A stretch of 64,000 bases of DNA. Source: Melampsora larici-populina 98AG31. Lineage: Eukaryota; Basidiomycota; Pucciniomycetes; Pucciniales; Melampsoraceae. Each line of letters begins with the position of its first letter. The first letter of the stretch is position 1. The notes below the pieces were generated by a model, which was not told the DNA's origin, searched no databases, and worked only from the letters and a program-made list of their open reading frames with translations. Below are positions 11,901 to 23,503 of the stretch, in pieces. A program made the translations under genes and the position numbers. The stretch lies in the NCBI RefSeq assembly GCF_000204055.1, contig NW_006768770.1, positions 1,627,589-1,691,588 on the forward strand. The letters are read 5' to 3'.

Positions 11901-14670
11901 TCAAAGTGTAAAGTAAAAATTTGGACTTCGGTCCCCGATTGGTGCACGAGTCTGCCCTGCGCGAAACTGCTCGAGATATTGTGCCACCAAATGATCTCTT
12001 CGGCCGCTAGCTTTCCTTGAGTTTTCAAAGTGGCAGTACAACACATTGGCTGCCGTCAGAGCCCAAGCACCACAGGTGAGCCCAAGCGCGATCTTATGGC
12101 CTTTCACCTCAGGTTCACCCTTTATGTATATGAAAGGTCCTATCAAGATTGATAAGCCCTGGATCTACAGTGAGAGATGATATGATCAGTTCATCGCAAA
12201 GGTCACATTGAACTACGAAGCGTCCAAGACTGACCATTCCCTGGATCCCAACACACGTTGCCCGTTTAACGACACCAGAGGTATTGATTGGTGTGATACA
12301 CACAAGACAGGGTATGGCAGGGTATAGTCCAGACACGACGAAAAAAAATGCTGCGTAACGGGTTCCGGTGCTCTTTGAAAAGATCAACATCAAGTCTTTG
12401 AAATCCAACCATGCATGTAAGCGTCATCTTGGGGAAAACACACCTTTGTTCCTCAGTCGAACTCGAAACAAAACAGGTGCTTACATCCAATAATGCCTAC
12501 AGGCACGCATGCGAGTACAATGGGTCCGCGTATTCTCCATCTGTCTGCCAGTAAAGCAGATGCTATTACCGTCACCAAGGCGGGAATGTACGGCAATGAA
12601 GAGAAGAGCTGTGCCGCGGCTCCGGTATGCCCCATCCCGCTGACCACTGTCAGTTCGTGTTGGGAAAGGATTCAGTCCTAAACGCTCCAAAAGCTCGCGC
12701 GGGCCACATATCACGCATGGAACCACACGACATACACGTTGGTCTGTGATAGGATGGGTATAATCCAGTAAATAAGCAACTTTCCAAACCTGCTGATATC
12801 AATGAGCCGCAAGACTTACAAGAAGAAAGATAACGCTGCCAGCGGTATGGAGATAGCTGATTCACTGAGACCGATCAGCCAAACTTGTGGCTCCAAAAAT
12901 GCCCTTCTACATTCGAACCACTCGAATTCCTCCAAATGAAGAGTATTTCTTTCGTCGTCAAGAGAAGGTAGCGTTTCGGCTGTTTCATCTTCAGGCTCCC
13001 TTTTTGCTGATCCAAGCTTGTTTTCCGTGTCACTGAGCTGTTTGGATCCTTTCAGCCTCTGAACTACAAGGTTGAGACAGCGAAGGGGCGAAGAGATGAA
13101 AAAACAACAGCACAGAGACTAAGATCGAAAATGTCATCACACTTCAATATTCACTTCCAAGATCAGACAAACCTGCGAATTCGCGCTCGCTTGGGGTTAA
13201 GTAAGGAGCGGTCTCGATACTTGAGCATAGAAAGAACCAGACGACAACAGCAACAAAGATGGTTAAGGTACCCTCTTCAGGTTGAAAAAAATCTACTCGT
13301 CAGGCCGCGTATGTGACTTATGGAAGAAGAAAAAAACAATTGCACCAATGATGAATATCCAGCTGTCATTTGAGAAGATAATCAGTTTCATTAGACTAAT
13401 ATGAAGATATGGAAGACCATTTTGTCAATTACTTACGACCAAGCACCCTTTCCAGCGAACCCATCCATTCTACGATGAATTGCGAACGCTAGGAATCCAC
13501 CCAGGATGTGACTCAAGGCAGTGCTACAAAAAGATAGCCCCACTCGAAGCTGCAGCTCTTCAGGCTTGTAGAGTGACGATAGGTATAATATAACCCCAGG
13601 CTGCAAACCACCCTCACAAAACCCTATCAAAAGAATTGATCGATGCATTGCAGCAGATCAGTTGGAGGACCAATTTGAACCAAAAGACAAAATTTCAAGG
13701 GCCTACCTAACACAGCTCTCACGGCAAGCAAAGACGCGTAGTTCGACATGAACGCCGAAAAGACGGTGACCACACCTTTGAACCGGAATAAAAACATGAA
13801 GAAATCATGGTCAGACTTTGGCCAAAGATTGACGAGTTGCTATTCGGCGACGTGGAGTGTGTGGAGTGATTGGCATGCTCAGTGATAAGATAACCAACCC
13901 CAACAAAAAACCAAAAACGGCAACCAAAACTGTTTCAAGTCAATCAGTACCTAAAGCCTACAGATTCTCGCGCTCAATGTTCATAAAGTTACCTTGGCCC
14001 CCACTTTGCGCAAAATATGATTTGATGGAATTTTGACGATGATATAAGTAATTGTACTGTTTTACCAAGGTAAGAGTCCGAAGGCGCACTGTAAGATTGC
14101 AAGGCTATTTGAAACACAAAAAAGCGAGCCTACAATGCGCTGAGGGCGATGTTGAACTGGATGCCTTTCAGGTGAAGATCCCTTTCTAAGCCAGCAACCT
14201 GAATTTCCAGCACTCACTATCAGTATCTCTCTTCTTCTGAGACTAGTAATGGAAGTATGCCTTCATCTCAAGTACGAGAATACTGACTTTGGCATTTCCA
14301 ATGTTTGATCTATCAACTTGAAGACCCAACCATACAATGGCAATGAAAGAGCAGATATGCGGGAATTAGACATAGCAACGGAGGCTAGCTTAAGGATTAT
14401 ATGTGTTCGAGCTGGAGGCTCCAAATCGTTAATTAGGGCTTACCGAAGCATGCGAGGTATAGTAACATGACACAAGGAATTGTGCGCAGGTCGATTTTTC
14501 TAAGCACCTTTCGACGTAAAGCATCGTGCAATTCATTACGCTAAAACACCTTTCAAGAGTCAGCAGATGGGTTGACATGAATCCTGCACGCATAGATCAG
14601 AACATCCTTCAAAAGTTGAAACTAAAAGTCAAAGACGAACCGGGTCATAAATGGGGTATTCAGCAGACAT
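11901..14670 (-). CDS. MFS anion transporter, allantoate permease (Dal5)-like
   Basis: Fifteen exons on the minus strand: 14670-14641, 14540-14444, 14316-14288, 14198-14134, 14056-13993, 13929-13899, 13775-13707, 13623-13437, 13362-13346, 13274-13173, 13063-12820, 12743-12736, 12646-12485, 12395-12235 and 12158-11901. They sum to 1524 nt, 507 aa, the usual size for this anion:cation symporter (ACS) family. Recognisable pieces in order: KIDLRTIPCVMLLYLACF, VDRSNIGNAKVAGLE, FTITYIIVKIPSN, FWLPFLVFCWGVV, GFCEGGLQPGVILYLSSLY, WIFIIEGTLTIFV, LTPSERE, PTLVSGMGHTGAAAQLFSSL, VSGLYPAIPCLVCITPIN, and a soluble C-terminus with GRRDHLV. Twelve TM helices are expected. Relatives import allantoate, nicotinate or similar organic anions; the substrate here is unknown. 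The first exon and the last acceptor are the weakest calls. Confidence 0.8.
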
Positions 14671-15093
14671 TCGGTCTGAAATTGACGATTGGAAGGCGAG
14701 ATAACTTGAGGTACAAAAGCCAAAAAGATCTGAGTAACACGAGCTTTTCGCTTTTCGAGAGGGCGAATGATATCACTCAGAGCGCTGGTAGGCAGAAATC
14801 CTTTGGTATTACTTATATCAACTTTTGAAGCAGCTGGGCATCACTTTTTCATTATGTCTTAATATAGTACACACAGTCATGAGTTTTTGAATTGTAAGAC
14901 TTGATTGACATATCTAGTATGGGAAAGGAGCCTGATTCAGAGATGTCAAACAAAAGTCGTGGCATCCTATCTCACAGCGTCCAGCTAGACATTAGAATTG
15001 GTTGCTTTCCAACCCTGTGGAGGAGCACTGAGCAGGGAGGAGCCCAATAAAGCTCATTAACATGTTTGTTTTTTTAAAGTGCAGTGGTTATGA
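14671..15093. other. Upstream region of MFS gene up to YR element 1
   Basis: About 420 bp between the transporter start and the left repeat of the first YR element. It must hold the transporter promoter. No ORF or repeat was recognised. Confidence 0.5.
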
Positions 15094-15435
15094 CTCGAGG
15101 TTGGTATGTTATTAACCCAGTGGAATATGACCAGTAGAAAGTTACGAAAGAAGAATGGCAAGATAGACAAAGTGTCCACAAAATAGCAGTAAATCCGGGG
15201 AGTTACGATAATAGATGGATTGGGACGAAGGGAAGCAGACAAGGAAAGAGATCTTATTGCACTAAGTATATCTCTTGATTCCTGCTTTTCCCCACCTCTC
15301 TCACTCAACTATTTCTTCTCCAACTTACTCATTCCTTCAGATTCCTTCTATTGAAATCTAATTTTGTTACGTATTACGTCATTGCTAGTCTCGCGAGGAC
15401 ACTTTCCTAGTCTACGCTTGCTCTACAGTTTTTCT
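15094..15435 (+). repeat. YR element 1, left repeat A1
   Basis: Starts CTCGAGGTTGGTATG and ends at ...CTACAGTTTTTCTTT. It matches A2 (21631-21965) almost throughout; A1 has a short extra stretch (CAGATTCCTTCT) near 15343. Confidence 0.85.
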
Positions 15436-15479
15436 TTTCTTTCTCACGAGCAGAGTCAGTACAGTCAAACCGGAAAAGC

Positions 15480-17240
15480 TTGCCACCAATTCCCCGCCAA
15501 TTTGCTCGAGTTTTGCGGGCAAAATCGGTCAAGCTTTTCCGGTTTGACTGTACATGGAGGCAAATGTGGAATCAGAACAGAATGGTGGCAGAGCATATTC
15601 TGGAAACATTGGCAAACTACGAGAGATATGGGGGCTGCGACACATATACAATGCAGGCCCTCAGATCCAAGTTCGCAATATACGTTCCGACATTTCTCAG
15701 CCTTCGCGCTACAAGCTATTGAGATCGACAGACGTAACAACAGATGGTGCTATCCCATTGGTGGTCCTTTCCCACCACTGGAACTCCCTATCAAAGAGCA
15801 ACTCCCTTATATTTTCCCCCCTAATTACTTTCAAGAAAACCCAAATGCGGGTCGTCAACGCTCCCCCCCTCAACAACAACAACAGTTTGACCAGCAAAAC
15901 TTTGGAGGTCAACAAAACGACAGAAATGGCGGAGGATATCTCCAAGGACCAAGCCAATCTGGTGACTGCTCGAATGATGCTTCAGCTGGGAAGAAATCAA
16001 AGAAGAATAAGAAGAAGAGGAGGAGGAGATCTCGACGCAATAGCTCTTCCAATAGCTCAAGCTCTGATTCCTCTGAACACAAATACTCATTCGCAAAAAG
16101 AGATGAAGGAGATGATAAGATTATCGGTCAAGAAGCGAGAGAAATCAGAAAATATTGAGAAGAATATTGTAGCCATACTCTTAAAGATGCAGTCAACTCG
16201 TTCTGCTGGGTGGGAGATAGCCCCCTGATTTCCCAGGCACCCTCGTTTGGGATCTCCTTGAGTACAACTATATTGAACTGGAGAAGATTAACGCGGGGGT
16301 GGTGCCCAATTCATCAGAACAAGTGCACAAAGCCACTGACAAGGAAGCAGCTGGAAAAATCAAACCCAGACCCTTCACGGAATCAGGAGAGTGGAGGAAC
16401 ACTCTCAGCATTCTTCAGAAAGCTTTATCAGCGGCTTTTGTAAGTTGGTTTTGCTCAGGCGCATAGAATCATTGTGTTCTAGCTAGGCTCTCCAAATTAT
16501 TTCCACAATACTTTTTTCTTATACGACACACTATTTGTATACAACACACTATATGCCTGAGATATTAATACAGTGTTTTTAAATTTTTCTGTCTATATCT
16601 ATGGTGCGACATTTGTCCATGTTGTACGCTGCAGCCTTCAGCAGCCCCATCCTTCAAAAAATATACGAGACACGTCAAATCTCTGGAAATCATTTTTACT
16701 CGCAGGGTAAGCAACATACCAGCACCTGTTATACATACCATACATCTTTTCATACAAAATACGGAGACTTACCATACTTTGCTTCATACCGATACATATG
16801 AACTGGCATATACAAATGCTTAGGGAAATTGGAAAGACATCATCCCCTACGATGCAGAGATGCGGAAAGCCTTTGCAGCAAGACGTCATTTGTCATTTGC
16901 GGATTTCAATAGTAGCAAACTCAAGCACATCAAAGCAATGGCTTGGCCAACCTTGGAAAGTCGACAATACATCTCCAGAGAACCATACTTTTCTCAGCAG
17001 AGTGCGGCATCTTCTTCGAAGGCTATGGTGTGCAACGCTTTGAACAGCACAAGGCTTACAAGACCTATCCCGGACGGGCCTAAGCTCAAAATTACTAAAC
17101 ATCTTCCGAAAAACCAACAAATATGTGGTGGTTGGAATCTTGACAAATGTGCGGACCAAGCGAAGTGTGGCCGGATTCACGGCGTCTGCGAAGTTGTGGG
17201 ATGCAACGACAACCACAAACGTATCACTCACCCCAGATGA
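15480..17240 (+). pseudogene. Gag-like region of YR element 1
   Basis: Several frames carry gag-like pieces. At 15750-16158 there is a Gln/Asn/Gly-rich then Lys/Arg/Ser-rich segment that ends at a TGA (16156-16158). From about 16227 the third frame reads FPGTLVWDLLEYN... and ...ALSAAF, ends near 16440 at a possible intron donor (GTAAGTT), and resumes by about 16840 with IIPYDAEMRKAFAARRHLSF. The end (about 17100-17237) has a cysteine cluster, C-GGWNLDK-C-ADQAK-C-GRIHGV-C-EVVG-C...H, probably a nucleic-acid-binding zinc knuckle. The frame ends at 17240, overlapping the pol frame by 116 bp in a different phase. I infer capsid-like function from position and composition, not from a recognised domain. 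Confidence 0.55.
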
Positions 17241-19342
17241 ACAAATTCCATTCCGAAATGATGTCTCAAACTTTGATGCTCTGAGATTTAAAGAAGACAT
17301 CATCAAGGAAATGGCAGATCAAGAATACGGAAAGAGGAAATTCAAAAGGGGTTATGAGTGGGAATGGCCAGGTGCTACGGGTTTCTCAAACGCTATTGAT
17401 TCAACCTTCTCAGCCTGCCCTCTTGATGACCTGCCCCCTCTGGAGTCTGATCCAACGGCAAATTATGCCCTTAAGCAATACGAGGAGTTCTTCAAGATTG
17501 TTAGCCCGATCAATTCGGACATGTTTGAATTCTTGCTCCAAGACCACCCCAACCAACCCTTTGTAGCTTCGGTGGTGAGAGGTCTAAGAAGAGGTTTCTG
17601 GCCCATGTCTGAAATTCCATCCGAGAATATCAGCTTCACGAAGAACCACGGGGTATGTGATCTAGCTCCCAAACTTTTAACAAAGGCGTGCAAGGAAGAG
17701 GTGGAGGCAGATTGCTACTCTCCGGGTTTCCATACGCTATTGCCAGGCATGAAAGTATCGCCGTTGCTGCTTGTAGCAAAAAAGGGGACATCAAAAATGT
17801 GGGTGTGTACAGACATGAGTTACGGCAAACCTTCCCTCAACGACCATATTGTCAAAGACCGGATACGAGTTTCTTTCGATTCTTTAATATCTTTTGCTCC
17901 GTACATGGTCAAGTTGGCTAAGAGAGGGGTCCCGCTAGTGCTGTGGAAATCTGATGTCATGAACGCTTACCACATCTTAGTGATGGCCTTGGCTTGGCAA
18001 CTCCGTCAGATAGTGTGCATCGATGATATGTTTCATGTAGACCGCTGTGCTAATTTTGGCTTGGCAGCCTTGCCAAAGATTTGGTGTTCTTTCTTTTCCT
18101 TGGTGTTATGGATAGCACGCACGCGCTTAGGGATCACTTGTATCAACAATCTCATGGATGACACATGGGGTGTCAGTCCGCTGTCGTCAATGGTGGAGTT
18201 TAGAGGCCATCAGGTGCCTTTGGATCAAGCAAAGCTCCTCTTATTGTTCGACCTACTCAAGATCCCGTGGGAGTGGAAGAAGCAGATTCAAGGTATTCAC
18301 CTGGAGTTCATAGGTCATTTTGTGAGAGCAAAGGAGCTCTCGTTCTCTCTTCCGGACGATAAGAAGGCCAACCTCGTCTCTGCCCTTTGTTCTTTCACTA
18401 CAACCAAGGCCAGGACCCTTCGGGAATGGCAATCTCTCCTAGGTTGGGCATCCTGAGGCCTCAACTCTTTTCCTATGGGTCGTTGGGCCTTACAGTCTTC
18501 CTGGGAGAAGATCAGTGGGAAAGAGTACAAGCATCTAGTAGTCCCTCACAATAAACCGATCCAAGCAGACCTCTGATGGCTGGCGGACAGGTTGGAGGAA
18601 TCATCTGGGAATTTCTTTCTGGACGCAGCGATTTGGAGTGTAGGAGACACGGATTTCCTATGTACGGGCGACGCCTGTCGGGAGGGTTTAGGAGTCTGGC
18701 TACCTGATTCTGCCAAAGGTTTCCATTTCAAATTCCCCCTCCCTTCTTGCAACATCTACTGAGCCGAGCTGGCCACCACCTCCCACGCAATCCTCCTTGG
18801 GATCAAGCACGGATCAAAGAAAATTTTTGTCTGCTCTGACTCGTCCAACGTCTGCAATCTTTTCCTGTCCCACAGGCCGGTCAAGAAAGTCAGGCCACTT
18901 TTTTCGGCCATCATCTCCCACATCATTGACGCGGGTGTGGACGTTTGGGTATGCCACTTGGCAGGCGTCAAGAACGTGTTTGCCAACGCTTTGTCCAGGG
19001 GCGCCCCTAGCAACGTTCATGGGCTTATAAAAGGGGCCTCCACTTCTCCTCTGGATGCTTTCACTTCTCTACCCAACAGAGGTTTTTGCTCCCTCTTCTC
19101 TCTGAGCGTCTCCTTCCTCTCTATCATGTTGCTGCCATCCAAAAGCGACCTTATGCTTGCGATCACCAAAGCGGACGCGGATCAGACTTTAGCAGCCTCC
19201 ACCAAATCTAAATATTGTTCAGCGCTCATCTCGTTTCTGAATTTCTGTCATGAACAATCCTTTCAACCTGTCCCTTCCAAGGCCCTCCTTATGTTATTCG
19301 TTTCTTCTTCATGTCGTCGCATCAGCTCTTGTACCGGTCAAC
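17125..19342 (+). pseudogene. Reverse transcriptase-RNase H and N-terminal recombinase of YR element 1
   Basis: A single frame runs from an ATG at 17125 into the recombinase N-terminus. The RT shows the catalytic motif A (LWKSDVMNAYHI), motif B-like part and motif C as LMDD in NLMDDTWGV. RNase H follows with CTGDACREGLGVWL, the acidic AELAT, VCSDSSNV and ANALSRG. The recombinase N-terminal arm (TLAASTKSKYCSALISFLNF) begins after 19130 and is cut by the foldback insertion at 19343. Three TGA codons interrupt the frame, after GWAS (18454), after QADL (18577) and after NIY (18760). In each case tryptophan would fit, so TGG to TGA transitions are likely. It is therefore scored as a pseudogene although the motifs are otherwise intact. 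Confidence 0.85.
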
Positions 19343-20433
19343 CACAGCCCCCAATCACAAGTCACTGGCAGGCCAGTGCCTCCCACCAACCCTAGCAAGT
19401 TATGAGAAAGTTATGAAATGGATATCAAATGGATAACATCCATCAATTGAGAATTTGTTGAGAAGTGGTTGGGAGACCACCAAAATTGAGATGATGTCAT
19501 ACAGCATCATAAACCTGTACAGACCTGCTCCTGTATTTCCCCACCAAGAATATATAGTTTATTAACCTTTGTGACATCAATTGACTGAGTTATTGAGGTT
19601 TGAAAAAAAAATCACGGACAAAAAATACTATTTTTGTACTCTACCTAAGAATTGATTCTGGAATATCTTCCGTATTTATGAATATACATACAAAAAAAAT
19701 TGATAATCCTTTTGAAAATATGTTTCTCCACATTTTTGTCCCCTAAAGCCTTCCTGTATGGGCATTATTTCTACATGTAATCCCTGAATGTGTCTGCAAG
19801 TTTGGTTTTCTGAAGTTCTTTGCCCCAAGACAAAATTTTGAGAGAACGTATTGCCAACATCATTCTGAATTTGATTGATATACATGTAGATGGTATTTGA
19901 CAAAAATTTCTGCCATAAACTTTGCCATATTCTGTCTAGAATCAAAGAATCAATGAAATTGTTGACTGCGCATGTACACACCACAATTACATATAGAAAT
20001 ACTGCCCATACAGGAAGGCTTTAGGGGACCAAAATGTGGAGAAACATATTTTCAAGAGGAATGTCAATTTTTTTGTGTATGTGTATTGATGAAGCTGGAA
20101 GATATTCCAGAATCAATTTTTAGGTATAGTACAAAAATAGTATTTTTTGTCCGTGATTTTTTTTAAAACCTCAATAACTCAGTCAATTGATGTCACAAAG
20201 GTTAATAAACTATATATTCTTGGTGGGGAAATACAGGAGCAGGTCTGTACAGGTTTATGATGCTGTATGACATCATCTCAATTTTGGTGGTATGACATAT
20301 TTTGCTGATAACTGACCCAAAACATCTTGATAGCAGATGGATGTTATGCTGAAAACAAATTGAATTTTTGTTGAAAACATTTTGGAGACATCGGATGTAC
20401 TGGCCTGCCAGTGACCAGTAGTTGGGGGCTGTG
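19343..20433. mobile_element. Long-arm foldback element inserted in the recombinase gene of YR element 1
   Basis: The two ends are inverted copies: CACAGCCCCCAA near 19343 and its complement ending at 20433, then GTCACTGGCAGGCCAGT at 19361-19377 and its complement at 20399-20415. Further inside, long arms match (ACCACCAAAATTGAGATGATG... and TGTCCCCTAAAGCCTTCC...), each about 400 bp, around a short loop near 19800-19990. No transposase is encoded. The class is unknown; no clean target duplication is seen at the ends. Confidence 0.75.
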
Positions 20434-21257
20434 AACGGATCTCTCCTTGCATGGTTGAGGCCTACCTGTCTGGCATTGCATTGGCTTTTGAGGCGACTAT
20501 GCCAAATATCACTCAGATTACCAATAGTAAAGCGGTTAGGGATGTTATGAAAGGCTGCAAGCGCCAGTTTTCTTCTCCGGTCTTACGGAAAGAGCCCCTG
20601 TCTCTACAAGATCTTGTTTTAGTCCACTCCGCATGTGACCAGTCTTTCGACTCCATCCTTTTCTTAACGTTGCTTACTGTTGGTTTCCACGGCCTTCATC
20701 GACTGGGCGAATTAGTCGCCCCTGACGACTCCCGGCTCTGCGACGATCAAAAGTCCATCAAGCAAACTTCTCTCTTTGACTCGACTTGCGGGGGCTTTCT
20801 TCAATATACTCTGCCCTATCACAAGAGTGACCCTTTTTTCCTAGGGTCCACTGTCATCCTCAGCGTGTGCAACGTGTCGGGTTCTTGTCCTTTCACAGCG
20901 CTCCTTGCTTACCTCAAGCTACGTGATCATCTGTTTCTAACTTTGCCATTCCTCTTCATTACCAGTCGTGGGTCTCACCCCTCAAGATCTTGGTCCCTTT
21001 GTTGATTTAGAACTTTTTTCTCCAAGGAGAAGTCAGGCCACTCCATGAGATCAGGCGGAGCTTCCGTGTTGGCCAGAGCAGGTCTACCCCTTGATTATAT
21101 CCAAGACATTGGAAGGTGGTCGAGTGAGGCTTTCAAGACTTACATACGCGACCACCCAGTGATGCGTCTCCCGCTGCTGAGGCAGTTTCCGTTGTCCACA
21201 AACGGTCATGTTGGCGCAGAGGTGTTATTCACGATGGCAGCGTCTTTGCCTTTCTAA
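20434..21257 (+). pseudogene. Tyrosine recombinase, catalytic part, YR element 1
   Basis: After the foldback insertion the recombinase continues (MVEAYLSGIALAFEATMP at 20451). Catalytic residues are visible in order: Arg in FHGLHRLGEL, His-x-x-Arg in GHSMRSGGAS, and GRWSSEAFKTYI with the nucleophilic Tyr. The frame is broken once more by a TGA at 21003-21005, between the first Arg box and the HxxR box. The enzyme would circularise and insert the element DNA; this copy cannot be made in one piece. Confidence 0.8.
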
Positions 21258-21438
21258 TGTAAGCTATATATGTTCTTGTTGCGGTTCATACCTTCATACC
21301 AGGTTCTTCCCGTCGTGGGTAGCATACTCCGTTACATTTCTTTATACCCTGCTGGGGCGGCTTCATTATACCCCATTTCCTTTCATCACCAGTCTTCCTA
21401 TTACCATCACCATTCTGCCTAAGTAGGCGGGCGGAAAT

Positions 21439-21630
21439 GGGGGCTGACATGTTTTGTGGTTTTTTCTCTATATTTTGGTCGCGCAGGTTCTTTGTTTAAG
21501 ACCCCAGCAATGCTTCTTCAGCAATACACTTCCGTTCGCGCTACCGCTTCGCGGTAGCGGTCCGCGTAGCCCTCCACCCGCGTGTCAAAGACACAAGTGC
21601 CATCCAACCTGTAAATTTAGAGACTTATTC
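21439..21630 (+). repeat. YR element 1, repeat B1
   Basis: 192 bp from GGGGGCTGACATGTTTTGTG to ...TTAGAGACTTATTC, repeated as B2. It contains a small palindrome CGCTACCGCTTCGCGGTAGCG (21539-21559) that is not conserved in B2. Confidence 0.85.
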
Positions 21631-21965
21631 CTCAAGGTTGGTATGTTATTAACCCAGTGGAATATGACAAGTAGAAAGTCACGAAAGAAGAATGGCAAGA
21701 TAGACAAAGTGTCCACAAAATAGCAGTGAATCCGGGGAGTTACAATACTAGATGGATTGGGACAAAGGGAAGCAGACGAGGAAAGAGATCTTATTGCACT
21801 AAGTATATCTCTTGATTCCTGCTTTCCCCCACCTCTCTCACTCAACTATTTCTTCTCCAACTTACTCATTCCTTCTATCAAAATCTAATTTCGTTACGTA
21901 TTACGTCATTGCTAGCCTTGCGAGGACACTTTCCTAGTCTACGCTTGCTCTACAGTTTTTCTTTC
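21631..21965 (+). repeat. YR element 1, repeat A2
   Basis: Direct copy of A1, directly abutting B1. The junction B1/A2 (TTATTC|CTCAAGG) marks where circular intermediates would recombine in Ngaro-type elements. Confidence 0.85.
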
Positions 21966-22303
21966 CCGCCCACCCTCACCTTGAAAAAAAATATTATAAC
22001 TTTGCTGCATTTTTGACATTAATCTCCTTCATATATTCCTATTTTATATTTACATCTCATTTCTTCATTCTAGCATCTTTTATATACATCTTTTTATAAT
22101 ACTAGTTATGGCTCTGAGTCAAGGCAGTTATTTTCTATTCTATTTAATCTGAACATTTCCGGGCGGCATTTTTCTATTTTTTTGTCTCAATGTCTTTTTT
22201 TGTTTTTTGTTCATCTGTAGAGTTTCTCTTATTTTTTATCCACCCTGTCTAGTCGTTGTCTGTATAAGTTAGGAAGTATGTTGTTGGGCCGCAGTCCTCC
22301 CCA

Positions 22304-22495
22304 GGGGGCTGACATGTTTTGTGGTTTTTTCTCTATATTTTGGTCGCGCAGGTTCTTTGTTTAAGACCCTAGCAATGCTTCTTCAGCAATACACTTCCGT
22401 TCGCGCTACCGCTTTGTGCTACCGCTCTGTGTACCTCTCCACCCACGTGCCAAAGACACAAGTGCCATCCAACCTGTAACTTTAGAGACTTATTC
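22304..22495 (+). repeat. YR element 1, right terminal repeat B2
   Basis: Direct copy of B1, same length, ending in TTAGAGACTTATTC; the following sequence (TATGACC) is no longer shared, so the element ends here. It differs from B1 mainly in the CGCTACCGC palindrome region. Confidence 0.85.
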
Positions 22496-23503
22496 TATGA
22501 CCAAAGAGTGCTTCACCATTGTCTCTCACGAGAGGGAGCAAAAAGACAATTGTAATGTTCATGACTTACATAACTTGCGCATTCTCAAGGATTTGGAATA
22601 TTCTTTGGAAAGCTGATTGCAAGTGTGGCTTGGTGTGGCTGCAAATGGACGGAAAGAGGAGAACCAAATACTGGACCAAAACAACTCATAGCATGATAAA
22701 TCAGGAGGGACTCAAATGACTCGTGCATTGTTGATCTGTATGCAATACGGTCCAATCACTCGGTTTGGCACCTGGGTAGGAGTACATCTTGCTTTGCATC
22801 GAGGTGGGCTATTGATGTACATAGGGGGGTTGATATGTGAGTAATTAAGGAAGAGAAAACATGTTTTTACAGGGAGGAAAGACAGATAGGTATTGAGATA
22901 TTTTCACTTCATCAAATTTTGTTTTCATTTTAGATTCATTTCTTGTGATCAAACATATTTGAAACATTTATTATTGAAGACAAGAGAAGGAAAGAGTTAT
23001 AAAAATTGATGTTGTATTTCAATCTTAGCTTATGGTTTTAGAAGATGTTGTTTTTTCCTTTACTGATTTAAGTATGTAAATTAACATGATGTGCCATAGC
23101 AATTGCACTCATAACAAGAATCATGATACATATTGGACCAATATCATTCTTTGCAACATTGGAAGGAGATGTGGCTGATCCCCGTTTATGGGGTGGGAGA
23201 TTTTTACACCAGCTGTTTTACATAACTTCAGCAAAGTCCCATGCTTGCCTCGTGAGGGACTTATGGCAAACTTGTACAAACTCCTCCAGAACACGGTCGC
23301 GCTTGAGCATAAATGGGAACATTCCCTATATACTCAAGGAACATAGTTCCTACGCCCAAAGGGTTATTTGCGCGCCCTGCCGTGCCTACATAGTACAAAC
23401 ACCTCTACATAAAAACATTGATTCATCATTGTAGTAAACAATAGAAAGATAGAAACGCATAAGTATGAAAAGTAGGCTTTGTTTCCACAATGATGATCAA
23501 ACT
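22496..23503. other. Unassigned sequence after YR element 1
   Basis: No ORF with recognisable content. AT-rich with one open stretch at 23123-23434 that has no family features. Confidence 0.4.

Larger units (their letters stand above)
15094..22495 (+). mobile_element. Ngaro-like tyrosine-recombinase retrotransposon 1 (decayed)
   Basis: The element has split direct repeats in the order A1 (15094-15435), coding part, B1 (21439-21630), A2 (21631-21965), about 340 bp of pyrimidine-rich sequence, B2 (22304-22495). The coding part holds a gag-like region, reverse transcriptase, RNase H and a tyrosine recombinase on the plus strand. The combination of RT/RNase H with a YR instead of a DDE integrase, and A-B split direct repeats instead of LTRs, defines the Ngaro/PAT-like branch of DIRS-order elements, which integrate through a circular DNA without making a target duplication. 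It is inactive: in-frame TGA codons and a 1.1-kb foldback insertion break the pol frame. Confidence 0.85.

Noticed and set aside
15057..21845. Similar minus-strand ORFs at 15057-15308 and 21585-21845
   Set aside because: They are reads through repeats A1 and A2 of YR element 1, not genes.
15094..22495. LTR retrotransposon interpretation of the A repeats
   Set aside because: There is a tyrosine recombinase instead of integrase, no protease, and a second repeat pair (B) placed as in split direct repeats, so A repeats are not LTRs.
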